From: Symbiodinium natans
Lineage: Eukaryota; Sar; Dinophyceae; Suessiales; Symbiodiniaceae
Assembly (NCBI GenBank): GCA_905221605.1
Contig: CAJNDS010002851.1
Location: 112,501 to 160,000 of the forward strand
Direction of reading: 5' to 3'
DNA length: 47,500 nucleotides
Of this stretch, positions 27,701 through 36,461 are shown one piece after another (within the stretch, counting starts at the first letter, position 1; every line of letters begins with the position of its first letter). The notes beneath the pieces are model-generated. The model was not told the DNA's origin and ran no database searches. It worked only from the letters and a program-made list of their open reading frames with translations. The position numbers and the translations under genes were made by a program.

Positions 27701-27969
27701 CAGGGTCTTTAGGGCACGAGATTTCAGCCTTACAGCCCCTAAACCCAATTTTCTTGGGACGTTCCCCCTTATACTAACAGTCCTTCATAGGGATTCCAAT
27801 AGGGATACTATAACCTCTATAAACTCTATTAAGGACTATGAGTATAAGGGGGAACATCCCAACTATTATCCCTCAACCGTGTCGAATCTGACGAGCCCCC
27901 AGCCGTTGTTGGCGATCGCGTTCCTGCACAATCTGCGTACCGATGTAGTGAAGCCTGGCCAGTGCACGG
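21744..27969 (-). CDS. phosphatidylinositol 4-kinase-like gene, 3'-truncated
   Basis: Minus-strand gene, 5' end to the right. The kinase assignment rests on two widely spaced motif pairs. One is RINRNE|ARVLSSKARAPYM (26046 to 25716), matching the RIxxxEAxVLxSKxxAPYxxxxEV start of type III PI4K catalytic domains. The other is NWSMIPLIVKSNAD|DVRQEE (22008 to 21744), matching W..xxxIVKxxDDxRQExxA. Each pair only forms when the intron is removed at the expected splice sites. Candidate exons between and upstream (27878-27969, 27202-27330, 27101-27121, 26939-26983, 24.7, 23.7, 23.3, 22.8 kb) look coding but carry no motif I know. The catalytic loop, DFG and C-lobe were not found before the strand switch. 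Product would be a membrane-lipid kinase if complete. Confidence 0.55.
21944..22008 (-). CDS. PI4K-like exon: NWSMIPLIVKSNAD
   Basis: 21 codons plus 2 nt, acceptor CTTTCAG, donor GAT|GTCGGG. Reads TVPLSSRNWSMIPLIVKSNA then D. The IVKS strand supplies the lysine expected to contact ATP in this superfamily. If the donor is ignored, the frame runs on as VGATAPKLSSWQ, which loses the motif, so the splice is strongly favoured. Confidence 0.6.
22113..25650 (-). CDS. candidate exons inside the PI4K-like gene
   Basis: Short minus-strand segments with splice signals: about 25587-25640 (VPEDYLTCLGLIKLASIAQ, GC donor GCAAGT), about 25240-25327 (ETREEVEEKPFTSDRPGRPG), about 24705-24770 (DLQGFLKKLEVICGKHGEGV), about 24170-24245 (AAETALWGPEIVGAPRAAA), about 23700-23745 (LCGSANLADFLREEPHYFR), about 23275-23312 (ALNWPLIPKREAEP), about 22977-23007 (ARICQVTSQ, before GTACGT) and about 22790-22865 (PDREARPKGAFHDETWSEAD). 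They lie between the two kinase motif pairs and could form the variable insert found there in PI4Ks. Several are open on the plus strand as well, so membership is uncertain. Confidence 0.35.
22414..22493. mobile_element. inverted-repeat element, family 2 copy a
   Basis: 80 bp, ends GATGTTCCCCCTTATACTAA and GGGAGAACATC. The inner right arm is partly deleted. Related to copies at 27756 and 29689. Confidence 0.65.
24485..24587. mobile_element. inverted-repeat element, family 3
   Basis: 103 bp, single copy. Ends GGTTGTCAAAACTATGGTCC and GGGGCCATCGTTTTGACAAC. MITE-like, no coding capacity. Confidence 0.7.
25050..25149. mobile_element. inverted-repeat element, family 4
   Basis: 100 bp, ends CCAGAAAGTTGGAAC and GTTCCAACTTTTTGG, with a weaker inner match. 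Single copy in the window. Confidence 0.6.
25716..25766 (-). CDS. PI4K-like exon: ARVLSSKARAPYMVMME
   Basis: 17 codons, acceptor CCTGGCAG, donor GAG|GTGGCA, phase 0 at both ends. With RINRNE from the previous exon it rebuilds the RI..EA.VL.SK..APY....E signature at the start of type III PI4-kinase catalytic domains (compare vertebrate PI4KB and yeast Pik1). It lies within an open minus-strand frame that continues to a stop after LLAFLCL. Confidence 0.6.
25851..25940. mobile_element. possible inverted-repeat element, family 7
   Basis: Ends CCCCCAAGTAGCCCC and GGGGTACTTGGGGGG around an 60-base loop. A similar pair (CCCAAGTGTACCTTA and AAAGGGTACTTGGGG) occurs at 26258-26312. Weaker than the other families. 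Confidence 0.4.
25995..26046 (-). CDS. PI4K-like exon ending RINRNE
   Basis: Reads KTLPGATASLLRINRNE. The frame stays open for MKDEW up to TGG|GTTTAG at a telomere-type repeat, giving two possible donors. The GC donor at 25994 (GAG|GCCCGG) is chosen because it joins RINRNE directly to ARVLSSK and so restores the conserved motif. The alternative would insert ARMKDEW. Confidence 0.5.
26939..27969 (-). CDS. upstream exons of the PI4K-like gene
   Basis: 27878-27969 reads RALARLHYIGTQIVQERDRQ then QRLGARQIRH (phase 2 to 1). 27202-27330 reads ERALEMRGEWGIDNTKASAD then HQMMNRDPTQKPGSSP and ends CAA|GTACCT (43 codons). 27101-27121 is a 21-base micro-exon PEWQQPE before GTGAGT. 26939-26983 reads VNAQRRLSFVVTTLQ after a polypyrimidine tract and CACCAG. 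The last three are phase 0 throughout. Helical, charged, no motif. A plus-strand alternative at 27520-27564 (TREAEDVLVEEALKQ) has equally good splice sites, so strand is not settled there. Confidence 0.4.
27756..27860. mobile_element. inverted-repeat element, family 2 copy b
   Basis: 105 bp with long ends GGGACGTTCCCCCTTATACT and AGTATAAGGGGGAACATCCC, and AGTCCTT/AAGGACT inside. It lies 18 bases from the left end of the minus-strand exon 27878-27969, inside the following intron. Confidence 0.75.
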
Positions 27970-28013
27970 CTCAAGGCCGACAAGCCAGAGGAAGATAGGG
28001 CGCTTAAGGTTAG

Positions 28014-28135
28014 GGTTTAGGGTTTAGGGTTTAAGGTTTAGGGTTCAGGGTTTAGGGTTCAGGGTTTAGGGTTTAGGGTTTAGGGTTTAGGGTTCAGGGT
28101 TCAGGGTTCAGGGTTTGGGGTTTAGGGTTTAGGGT
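28014..28135 (+). repeat. TTTAGGG/TTCAGGG array
   Basis: About 17 units mixing TTTAGGG and TTCAGGG in short runs, between the hydrolase and the PI4K-like gene. Confidence 0.85.
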
Positions 28136-28279
28136 TTGCGGTCTTTGGTTTGGGGTTAGGGTTTAGGATTTGCTGTTTTCCCACATCGCAGATGGCTCGG
28201 TGGCAGGTGCCTTTGACCTGCGATTAAAGTACCAGAAGGGCCAGTGGAAAGCTGGAGCTTCGCATATGTACACAGCGAC

Positions 28280-31200
28280 TCACTTGCCCTTTTTCTTCTT
28301 GTTCTTGGCGGCCTTATGACGCAGTCTGGACCTAAACGCTAATGCCACATGGCTGTGGGCTGAGGCTGTTGAAGCTACTACACCCTGAAAAACCCTAAAC
28401 CCTAAACCCTAAACCCTAAAACCCAACAAGCAACCACAGGACTTAGGGTCAGGGCGTCAGGGCTGAGGTTCCTAAGGCTTGCGCGGAGTTCTTGAGCACT
28501 TCCGTCAGAAAGCGCCGGATCCACTTGTCTTCTTCCTCGCCATGGTCGACGCCCTCGTCGGTAGCCTATGGTTGAAAGACACAATAGCAGGCTTAGGGTT
28601 TAGGGTTTAGGGTTCAGGGTTCAGGGTTTGGGTTGCTAACAACAGCACATTCCGTGGCCATCATAGCTTTGGGTGGACTAGGCCCAAGAAGACGTCAAGG
28701 AGGTTCAGGGAGACAGCTACGTCGCTACGTCTCTTGTGATTGGTGTATGCCGACCTGGATGAGCAACATCCGCGATAGGAGGCTAAAGTTCGAACACCAT
28801 CCTCTTCGTTAAATTCAAGCAAGCTATCAGGCCCTATGAACCTAAATCCTACACCCCAATCCGAAACCCTGTACCGCAAGTTATCCCCATGCTTTAGTTC
28901 TTCGCGTTCGGGGTGTAGGCTTTAGGGTTGTTACCAACACCCACCGTAGACCCCATAGCTTTTGGAGGAGCCCCCATCTCTCGCCCCAGGCACCATTTTG
29001 ACATCTGCACCGGCATCGACGAGGCGTTGGTACGTAGCCTCCAGGCACGTTGCTTATGGTTTGGGGTTTTAAGGTTTAAGGGTTCAGGGTTTAGGGTTTC
29101 GGGTTTAGGGCAAGGCACTTTTGTTGCCGTTTCACCTACCTGACCGGATCGAATTTGCTGTTGTCTTTTAAAGGATATCTCCCAACATAACTTCATTCCA
29201 GGTGCTTCCGTATTCTTCCGGCTATCCACACATAATTTCTTAAGGTCTCTAGGCTAAGTGCCTGACTCGGATTGAAATCCACGCCTCTACCTCTGGCAAA
29301 CTCGTGTCTTCCAGGGCTTTTGGTCCAAGCTATGCACCCCAAAACCCCTTGGTTACATCATGGGTTTCCCTACTACCCCCCCTCGGTTGCATGTTCTGTG
29401 CTTCCAGGGTTTAGGTTTAGGGTTTAGGGTTTAGGGTTTAGAGTTTAGGGTTTAGGGTTTAGGGTTTAGGGTTTAGGGTTTAGGGTTTAGGGTTTAGGGC
29501 TTAGGGCTTAGGGTTTAGGTTTAGGGTTAGGGTGGTTTTGGGTTTAGGGTTTAGGGTTTAGAGTTTAGGGTTTAGGGTTAGGGTTTAGGGCTTGCGGGTT
29601 CCATGGGCAGGCCTTCACCCAAAGGTCCCATCGCATGAGCTCGTCGTCCAGGCCATTGAACCTCATGATTCTGCTTTAGGGGTCTCGGTTGGGCCTTATA
29701 CGAACAGTCCTTCAACGGGATTATAGTACCACCCCTTAAAAGGGATTGTAGTAATAGAATCCCTATATTACTAAGGACTGTAAGTATAAGCGGGGCCAAC
29801 CCCACAGCCCAGGGTTTCGGGCACACTGCTTATCCCTACATGCGAGACGCCTTGACCGCAAACCACCCAAGACCACAAAGTTCCATCTACAGACCTCATC
29901 CCAGTAAAGCTCACACTAAACCCCACCCCCCCCCCCCCGCGGCCCCACAAAAAAAGGCAACTAACACAGCATGAGTAAAGTAGCCTGAATATTTATTCAA
30001 GATTACCGGCATAGACTGCACAAGCCTAACTAGGCCGAGGGATTTTGAAGATCAAGGCCAGGCGCGTGAACACGGGAATCTTCTTTGCCAGCCACTCGCG
30101 CTTGATCGGGGTGCACGAAAGCAAGTGTCCCATCGTTCCTGGGCATGCCGGCCCCCGAACTAAATCCAAAACCCTATACGGCAAGCAGACCCTAACATCC
30201 CTCAAGACTTGAGCTCCTTAGCCTGCAACTCTGCTACCCCCTTAAACCCCAGGTCAAAAGACTTAATGAGGCTGAGGAGCCTGGGGTATTCCATGGGCTT
30301 CAGGTGTTTGAACACCCTAATTCCCAAGGCCTACCTGTACAAGCCCAAGCCCTTAAACCTTAAACCCTAAACCCTAAACCCAGGGCACTTTGCCAGCGGC
30401 ATTTGGGAGCATCTGAAAGGGTGCCGTTAGCCCCGAAACCCTAAACACATTGTTTCGTTTTTTCGTGTAGGGCTTTGGTGCTCCATCACTCTGAGCGTTA
30501 ATTCCAAATTTGGGTTGATAGAGTTTCGGGTTCAGGGGTTTAGGGTTCTAGGTACCCCCCCCCCCCTTCATAAGGTACCCTGATATTGGGGCCCCTTGCA
30601 AGGTGCAGGTGATGAGGGTCTCAGCCCTGGAGCTTGAAAAGCGCTAGGGTTTCGGGCTGGGACCTGCTTCAGTGTGTTCTCCCTCCCCTGGACTCGCGGC
30701 AGCCCTTCAGGGAGAGAGCACCCGATCCCGAAGGCGCGCCACACGAAATATGCGCACAGCGCCCCCGAAGGACTTGACTTTATAGCGAATCTCACTGGAC
30801 ACCCCCTAACAGTCCCGAAATCTTGAAAAGTCCGGCAAACTGGACTTCACAGAGGGGGCACCTACCAAAGCGGGTCCAACATTAAAGTTCCGGGCAAGCG
30901 TCTTGCCATACTTGGAGAGATTCTTAACAGCACCCCAGTATCCGAGGCACATCGTCCACACCAAACAAGTTGACCCCAAAACCTAAGTCCCAAATCCGAA
31001 GCCCTGCCAGCCTAATATAGGGGCCTTAATGATTAGAATAGGGATTCGGGGATGAGTATAGTGCACTGATAAAAGGGACCATAAGAATACGATTCGTAAT
31101 TAAAACCCTAAACCCTAAACCCTAAACCCTAAACCCTAAACCCTATATTAATCCTGCGACAGAGGGGCCGATGATGCCACCCAGGTCACCAGGATACGTG

Positions 31201-31800
31201 AGCCCAATGTGCCTTGCTGTTGAGTAAGCGGGACTTGTAGGGGTGACAGTAGGTTTAGGGTTTAGGGTTTAGGGTTGAGGGTTTAGGGTTTAGGGTTTAG
31301 CTGTTGAGTAAGCGGGACTTGTAGGGGTGACAGTAGGTTTAGGATGTAGGGTTTGGGGTTTAGGGTTGCTCAAGGGTGCAATCTCTACAAACCCTGCAAG
31401 TCTTTGAGGCACCTATAACACGAAACCGCCTGACAAAAACATCAAATCAGTGCAAAAACATAGGTGAAAATAAATGCAGGACAACCGGAACAACAAACAC
31501 AGGTGCATGCCTGCGCTAAACCCGAAACCCGAAACCCGAAACCCGAAACCCTACAGCCCAGGTGCAGCGCCGTGCCGCAGCCCTGGGAGGCACCACCAAG
31601 GTAAACGTTCTTGGCACCAACCTGATTTGTGTTTGCAGGATTTGGGGGGGAGGGGGGGGAGGGGGGGTTTAGGGTTTAGGGTTCAGGGCTTAGGGTTTTA
31701 GGGTTTAGGGGTTAAGGGTTCGGGGATGGGGGTTTAGGGCTTGGGGGATTTAGAGATTATTTTGGGCTTTTTGCTTTGCGGTTTGGGAGGTGTGGGGCTT

Positions 31801-31839
<39 letters not shown>

Positions 31840-32934
31840 GGCGGGTTTGGGGTTAATTAGAAACACACACACGCTAAGCCTTAGAAAGATAAACCTTAAA
31901 CCCTAAACCCTAAACCCTAAACCCTAAACCCCAAACTAACCCTAAACCCTAAACCTGGTCCAGGCAGCTTTGGCGGCTTCTGCGTCCAGCATCCGGTGGA
32001 TGCGCTCCGTCGTCTGTTGGAGATCTTCGGCCGAGAGCTCGTCTTCTCTCTCCCCCTTGGGAGATTAGGGTTAGGGTGGTTTAGGTAGGGTTTAGGGTTT
32101 AGGGTTTAGGGTTTAGGGTTTAGGGTTTAGGGTTTAGGGTTTAGGGTTTAGGGTTTAGGGTTTAGGGTTTAGGGTTTAGGGTTTAGGGTTTAGGGTTTAG
32201 GGTTTAGGGTTTAGGGTTTAGGGTTTAGGGTTTAGGGTTTAGGGTTTAGGGTTTAGGGTTTAGGGTTTAGGGACTCAGGTCCCTAAGCCCTAAGCCCGAT
32301 AAGCTCTAAACCCTAAACGGCTGTGGGCCTAAGGTTCAGAGTCAGGAGATGCAAGTTTTGGACCGGATGGAATAAGAATTGAGGGCTCAAGACTTGGCTT
32401 ATAGGGCTTTAGGGTTTAGGGTTTAGGGTTTAGGGTTATAGGGTTTAGGGTTTAGGGTTTAGGGTTTAGGGTTTAGGGTTTAGGGTTTAGGGTTTAGGGT
32501 TAAGGGTCCTGTACCGGCCGTGGCTTCAGGTAAGTAGCCTCGTGGTCCGTGATGTAGTCGTGCCACGCATGCTGCATCTCGCCCTGCATTTAGTTGCTAA
32601 CAGCTGCTAGCATCTCAGGGTACTTACAAGGGCGTACCTACTTCAGAACCCTGTAAAAACAAAAAAGGCCAGGGACCATGCTAAGGCACCATGTAAACTA
32701 CCCTTAATTAGATAGCATAATGAAAGCTATGCCAGCGTTGCATACCTTGGTGGGAAGACATGTAGCATATCTGTGGATTTATGTTTACAGGGTTTAGGAT
32801 CTGGGTCGGGGTTCATGAGACGAAACCCTGTAAGCCAAAAACTGAACCCTCTAAGCCATGAAGCGCCAGTCCTTGTAGCACGTGATTGGGCGTCGTGGGG
32901 CTGTGGGCAACACCACCTCGCATGCACATGCAGG
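28280..32934 (-). CDS. acyl-protein thioesterase-like alpha/beta hydrolase
   Basis: Ten exons read right to left: 32934-32857, 32583-32542, 32055-about 31955, 31621-31566, 31212-31154, 30138-30066, 29670-29613, 29038-28994, 28565-28459, 28325-28280. Spliced, they give the Abhydrolase_2 order: VVLPTAPRRPIT, AWHDYITDH|GEREDEL, VYLGGASQGCGTAL|HIGLTYPG, MGHLLSCTP, IPVFT|IMRFNGLDDE, ATYQRLVDAGADVKM, GVDHGEEEDKW and a Lys-rich tail with stop. Ser (GASQG), Asp (GLDDE) and His (GVDHG) of the expected triad lie on different exons. About 210 codons agrees with the usual size less the N-terminus, whose HGxGD strand I could not place. Several donors are GC or GA. Likely removes acyl groups from proteins or lipids in the cytosol. 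Confidence 0.7.
28459..28565 (-). CDS. hydrolase His exon
   Basis: Reads ATDEGVDHGEEEDKWIRRFL then TEVLKNSAQ, after the acceptor ACCATAG. The His of GVDHG fits the catalytic His of the family, followed by the usual acidic helix and final amphipathic helix. With a GA donor at 28458 the last exon, 28325-28280, adds RHKAAKNKKKKGK and a stop. The plus strand is also open but Ser-rich. Confidence 0.65.
28679..28833 (-). CDS. exon-like block inside a hydrolase intron
   Basis: Reads PDSLLEFNEEDGVRTLASYR and later KRRSDVAVSLNLLDVFLGL. It could join in phase to neighbours if exon 29038 were extended to 28945. The hydrolase family has only a few residues between the ADVKM strand and the catalytic His, so I prefer to skip it. 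It may be an alternative exon, an insertion, or part of another transcript. Confidence 0.3.
29405..29590 (+). repeat. TTTAGGG array
   Basis: Long array with few variants, ending at the GC donor side of the hydrolase Asp exon. Confidence 0.9.
29689..29799. mobile_element. inverted-repeat element, family 2 copy c
   Basis: 111 bp, ends TTGGGCCTTATACGAACAGT and its near complement at 29773-29799 (GGACTGTAAGTATAAGCGGG). It lies in the intron just upstream (minus sense) of the hydrolase exon 29670-29613. The outermost bases differ from copies a and b, while AACAGTCCTT is shared. Confidence 0.7.
30202..31015 (-). CDS. exon-like blocks inside the 1-kb GA-AG hydrolase intron
   Basis: Three minus-strand pieces look coding yet are skipped by the hydrolase: about 30874-30955 (GYWGAVKNLSKYGKTLARNF, before GTAGGT), about 30720-30790 (IRYKVKSFGGAVRIFRVARL) and 30202-30316 (VFKHLKPMEYPRLLSLIKSF then DLGFKGVAELQAKELKS and a stop). 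No family recognised. They may be a nested gene, alternative exons, or evidence that part of this region comes from another gene. Confidence 0.3.
31216..31343 (+). repeat. 44-bp direct repeat separated by 40 bp of TTTAGGG
   Basis: 31216-31259 and 31300-31343 are near-identical (GCTGTTGAGTAAGCGGGACT...). The offset is 84 bases, exactly twelve 7-bp units. Confidence 0.9.
31566..31621 (-). CDS. hydrolase nucleophile exon (GASQG)
   Basis: Acceptor AAATCAG, then VGAKNVYLGGASQGCGTA and two bases of Leu. The donor that restores the family pattern ALHxxLTYP is CT|GCACCT (GC type), joining to 31212-31154, which reads HIGLTYPGDLGGIIGPSVA. The Ser of GASQG is the nucleophile expected for this family. 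Reading through the donor gives LHLGCR and then runs into CCCTAAA-type repeat. Confidence 0.7.
31802..31837 (+). repeat. 36-base poly-G
   Basis: Uninterrupted G run in a hydrolase intron. Shorter G or C runs occur at 9357, 22732, 23642, 26221, 29929, 36349, 45322, 46200 and 46517. Confidence 0.9.
32086..32272 (+). repeat. longest perfect TTTAGGG array
   Basis: About 26 near-perfect TTTAGGG units, in the intron between hydrolase exons 32583-32542 and 32055-31955. A second array lies at 32407-32505. Confidence 0.9.
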
Positions 32935-33209
32935 CTTGTGCTGTCAGAAAGTCCCTAACCATACACCTAAACCCTAAACCCGAAGCCAACGCATCGGCAG
33001 AATGGCCCTGCTAGGCCCTACAAGTCCCTACAAGCCCTGCGAACCCTAAGGGCCCAAGGTCTGCTCCTGGCTTCGACCTGAGGTTTTGGGTTTAGTTAGG
33101 AAAAGGATCTTGAAATAAACTGGCCTTAAAGGGGTTTAGGGTTTAGGGTTTAGGGTAAACCCCCTGGGAGATAGTTTTTGGGCTCGGGAATCCCCCTCTC
33201 CCTCAACCC

Positions 33210-35249
33210 CAAACCCGTCTCCCAAGCACGCCTTCAAGCCCGGGAAGGGCTCCAGCTCCTCCATGTCCTGAAGAGGTGTGTGGAGATTGTAGGGTTTAGG
33301 GTTTAGGGTTTAGGGTTTAGGGTTTAGGCTCTGCGGGCTTACATCCGGGTCCTGCTTAGGATTTTCGCCTTTCAGGGTTGTTTAGGCTTTTGAGGGCTCT
33401 TACCGGGCTTTTGGAGCTTTCGAGGGTTCTGAAAGCTGGGGCGTTTAGGGGCTTTAAGGCTTTCGCGGCTCTGGATGGGGTTTTATGTTTATTTTGCGGA
33501 TGCAAGAGCGCGCGGGTTTTGAGGGCTTTGAGGGTTGCAAGAGCTTTAGAGTGGTAGGGGCAGGGTTAGGATTTTCTTGGGGTTTGAAGGGTTCAAGGTA
33601 CGCTTGAGCGTTTAACTGAGGAAAGCACGATGTGTGCCATCGGTATGTTCCCTTGATTTCTAGTTGCTTGAACGACGTGCATTCATCATTGTGTTAGTGT
33701 TGTTTAAACCGGCGTTTCCTCAATGTGAAACCACTGCAGTTTCTGCCATTCTCGTTAGTAGCCCTCAACAAGTATAATTTGCTTATGTATATGTAACCTG
33801 TATGTATACATATGGATGACTGTATATACGGAAAGTTGGTTGGCACAACTGCTTTGCCTCTGTTCTTGGTCGGGGGTGGGGTGAGGAGGATGGATTTCGG
33901 TTTCTCGGGCGTGGGTGGTGGGAAAAAGACGTCAGCGTCAAGGTTCGCAATGCGGAAGTCGCCCAACAAAAAAGGGAGAGCGTGAGCGGGGGAGGAGGAC
34001 GGACTCTGAACTCCCTCAACTCCCTCAACTTCGATAAGCTCCCCACATGCCCAAACTGCCTAAACCAAGCTTCTAAGCTAAACGAAGCAAGCAAGCCTCC
34101 CAACCCGAAACCACGCGGACCATGGACCCTAACTCTGGACCCTCCTACCAACTGCCATCGTGCGGCAATCTCATCGTCTTCCTCCTTCTTGGCTTTGCTC
34201 GCCTGGGACTTCTGGCAATGGCTTGGGGGTTGGGCTTCGGGTTCTGGGGTGAGGGTGCGCGGGCCACTAGCCACGTGCCAGCAAGAAGACCCCTCTGCTA
34301 CCCTGCTTTTGAATTGGGGCTCAGGGTTTAAAACCCCCTTGGCAGGCCTACTTATGACCAAACCCTGAACCCGAGCCCTATAAACTTCAACCCTAAACCA
34401 GAAGGGTTAAACTTCAACCCTAAACCAAGAGGCGAGTGTACGACGCAGTTCATCTGGGGTGCACGAAGGACCAGGCGCCCAGGCTTATGACTTGGCCCCA
34501 GATGATGAAGTTTAGGGTTTGGGGTTTCGGGTTTTAAAAGTCTAGGGCCTTGGGGCTATAGACTTGGGAAGGCCGCTGGAGCCCTGGACTGGCCCTAAAC
34601 CCCCCAAAAAGCCCAAACCCCTCAACCCTAAACCCTAAAACCCTAAACCCTAAACCCTAAAACCCTAAAATCCTGAAACCCTGAACCCTAAACCCTAAAC
34701 CACAACCCTTTCAGAGCCTTCTTCTTCTTCTTCGCCTGCTTCGGGCGGTAGAAGTAGTGCGGCTCGGCGAGATAGCTGTAGCCGTCACAGGTAAATCCTC
34801 GGTTCACGCGCTTAGGGATCAGGAACTAGCCTTCAGAAAAAAATCATAGATCAGGATAGTGATAGTGCATCTCGGATAGAGCTTGTATTTTGAATTACTT
34901 GCAGTCTATACAGGCTTAGGGGTTTAGGGATGCAGGGTCAGGGCTGGGAATTTTGAGATGTCGCGAGCGCATTTGGGGGAACACACAGCCTCAACCTTAC
35001 ATGTCTTCAGGGTTTATAGGGTACACGAGCTGCAAGTTCTAAACCCACAGGTTCAAGTGACCAGAGCAGGCCAAAAGCGGTACGTAGTATGGTTTTAGGG
35101 CGTCTACTTCCATCATGCCACTTGAAGTGGACCCCTTCCAGGAAAGCTTTAGTAACAGAATAACAAGGGCTTGGGCTCGTAGGGGTGAAGGCTTCTGGAT
35201 TTTTAGACCAAGGCGGCTGGGCTTCAAGGGGCTGCGGGGGATAGTTCAT
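33210..35249 (-). CDS. candidate exons upstream of the hydrolase
   Basis: Minus-strand pieces: 35249-about 35010 (QPLEAQPPWSKNPEAFTPTS then TKAFLEGVHFKWHDGSRRP), 34810-34707 (RVNRGFTCDGYSYLAEPHYF then YRPKQAKKKKKALK), 34211-34149 (KSQASKAKKEEDDEIAARWQ, 21 codons, before GTAGGA), 34005-33830 (SPSSSPAHALPFLLGDFRIA, NLDADVFFPPPTPEKPKSIL) and 33267-about 33214 (DMEELEPFPGLKACLGDG). 34211 to 34005 joins in phase 0. They may form the N-terminus of the hydrolase or a separate nuclear-type protein: the PEKPKSILLTPP and poly-Lys stretches look like an unstructured, phosphorylatable region. Confidence 0.45.
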
Positions 35250-35259
35250 GTTGGAGGTG

Positions 35260-36461
35260 AGCTTCGGCTTAGGCTGTATAGGGTGCTGTGAAAGTCACAG
35301 GCTTTACGAAGCTTGCAAGCCTCGGATACAGGGGCTCGGGGGAATCATGCTTTAAGAGGCTCCCGCTTGACGTCCATTGTAGTTGTGGCTGAATCGGCAA
35401 CAAAATCGGCCCTGCTGAAGTCTTCAGTAGACTATTGTTATAGTGTCGTGATGATTGAACTAAGCAGACCGTAGGGCAACGACAGGTCCTCAAGATACGA
35501 ACACTGCATGCGTGACAGGCCTAACTTTAATCTTACCAAAGGCCTTCTGACCGATGGTTTAGGTTTAGGGCATAAGGTTGCGAGCTTAGGGAAACTGATG
35601 AAAACTTCGGGACCTCCCCAAAACGAGCCAAGCATCCATGCAGGTACACCAAAGAGACTGTATGGCCTCATTCGGAATTGGTTGATCTGAATTAGGTCGT
35701 TCGGGGGTCCTATGTGCAGGTTACGTATAAGAAGATCCTAAAACACTACGCTCGCCGAGGCAGCAGATGGGCATGCCCTTTGGGTCCATGTAGCTGAAAC
35801 AGGGTCTACTTGTTACTTGGGCGAACATCCAAACCCTAAACCGTACATACAGTACTGACTGCGGGGCCCAAGTACACAGCAGACACTCCTAGGAGGTACA
35901 TGGACGAGTATACCCTAAACCCTAAACCCTAAACCCTAAACCCTAAACCCTAATATAGGGATTCTTCTGCATGTCTTGGGGCAGGCCGGCAACCCTGGTA
36001 CGAGGCCCCGACTGGAGCCGTGAGGGTACATGACCTGGACCTCGCTGGCCAGATCCAGCCAGCCCCTTCCAATCGCACGCGGGCTTCACACCCTCAGCCC
36101 TAAACCCTATGGAGCCAGATGAACCCTATAAACCCTAGAAGCCCTATAATAAACTCTATAAACCCTATTGGAAATCCTACAAACCCTATAAACCCTATAA
36201 GTTGTATTAACCCCATAAACCCTAAAAACTCTACAACCCCCAGAACCCTATAGGCCAGGATGAGGTTTCAGGACTGGGGCTAAGGGTGTTTCGGGATGCC
36301 CCTACTACTGGGGTTTCGGGGTTCGGGATCTAGGAATTTTGTGGCGAGGGGGGGGGGGGGGGGGGGGGTTTGATGAAACAAGACCCAGGGTGGCACAGAG
36401 CAAAGTCATCAACCTTCACCAAGCTCCGACTCTTACATCGTCTGATCACTGTAAAGACTCA
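35260..36461. other. spacer with one inverted-repeat element
   Basis: 35260-35680 is unique sequence with overlapping open frames on both strands and no clear choice. 35780-35910 holds an inverted-repeat element. 35917-35953 is a CCCTAAA run. 36110-36240 is degenerate CCCTATAAA, and 36349-36368 is poly-G. Confidence 0.4.
35782..35906. mobile_element. inverted-repeat element, family 6 copy b
   Basis: About 125 bp, ends GGGTCCATGTA and GGTACATGGAC, same family as 37990-38088. The loop contains CCAAACCCTAAACC and GGGCCCAAGTAC. Confidence 0.6.

Noticed and set aside
33982-34368. 128-codon plus-strand open frame starting MSGGGGRTLNSLNSLN
   Set aside because: Made of Asn/Ser/Leu and Pro runs; the minus strand here gives two phase-linked exons (34211-34149 and 34005-33830) of better character.
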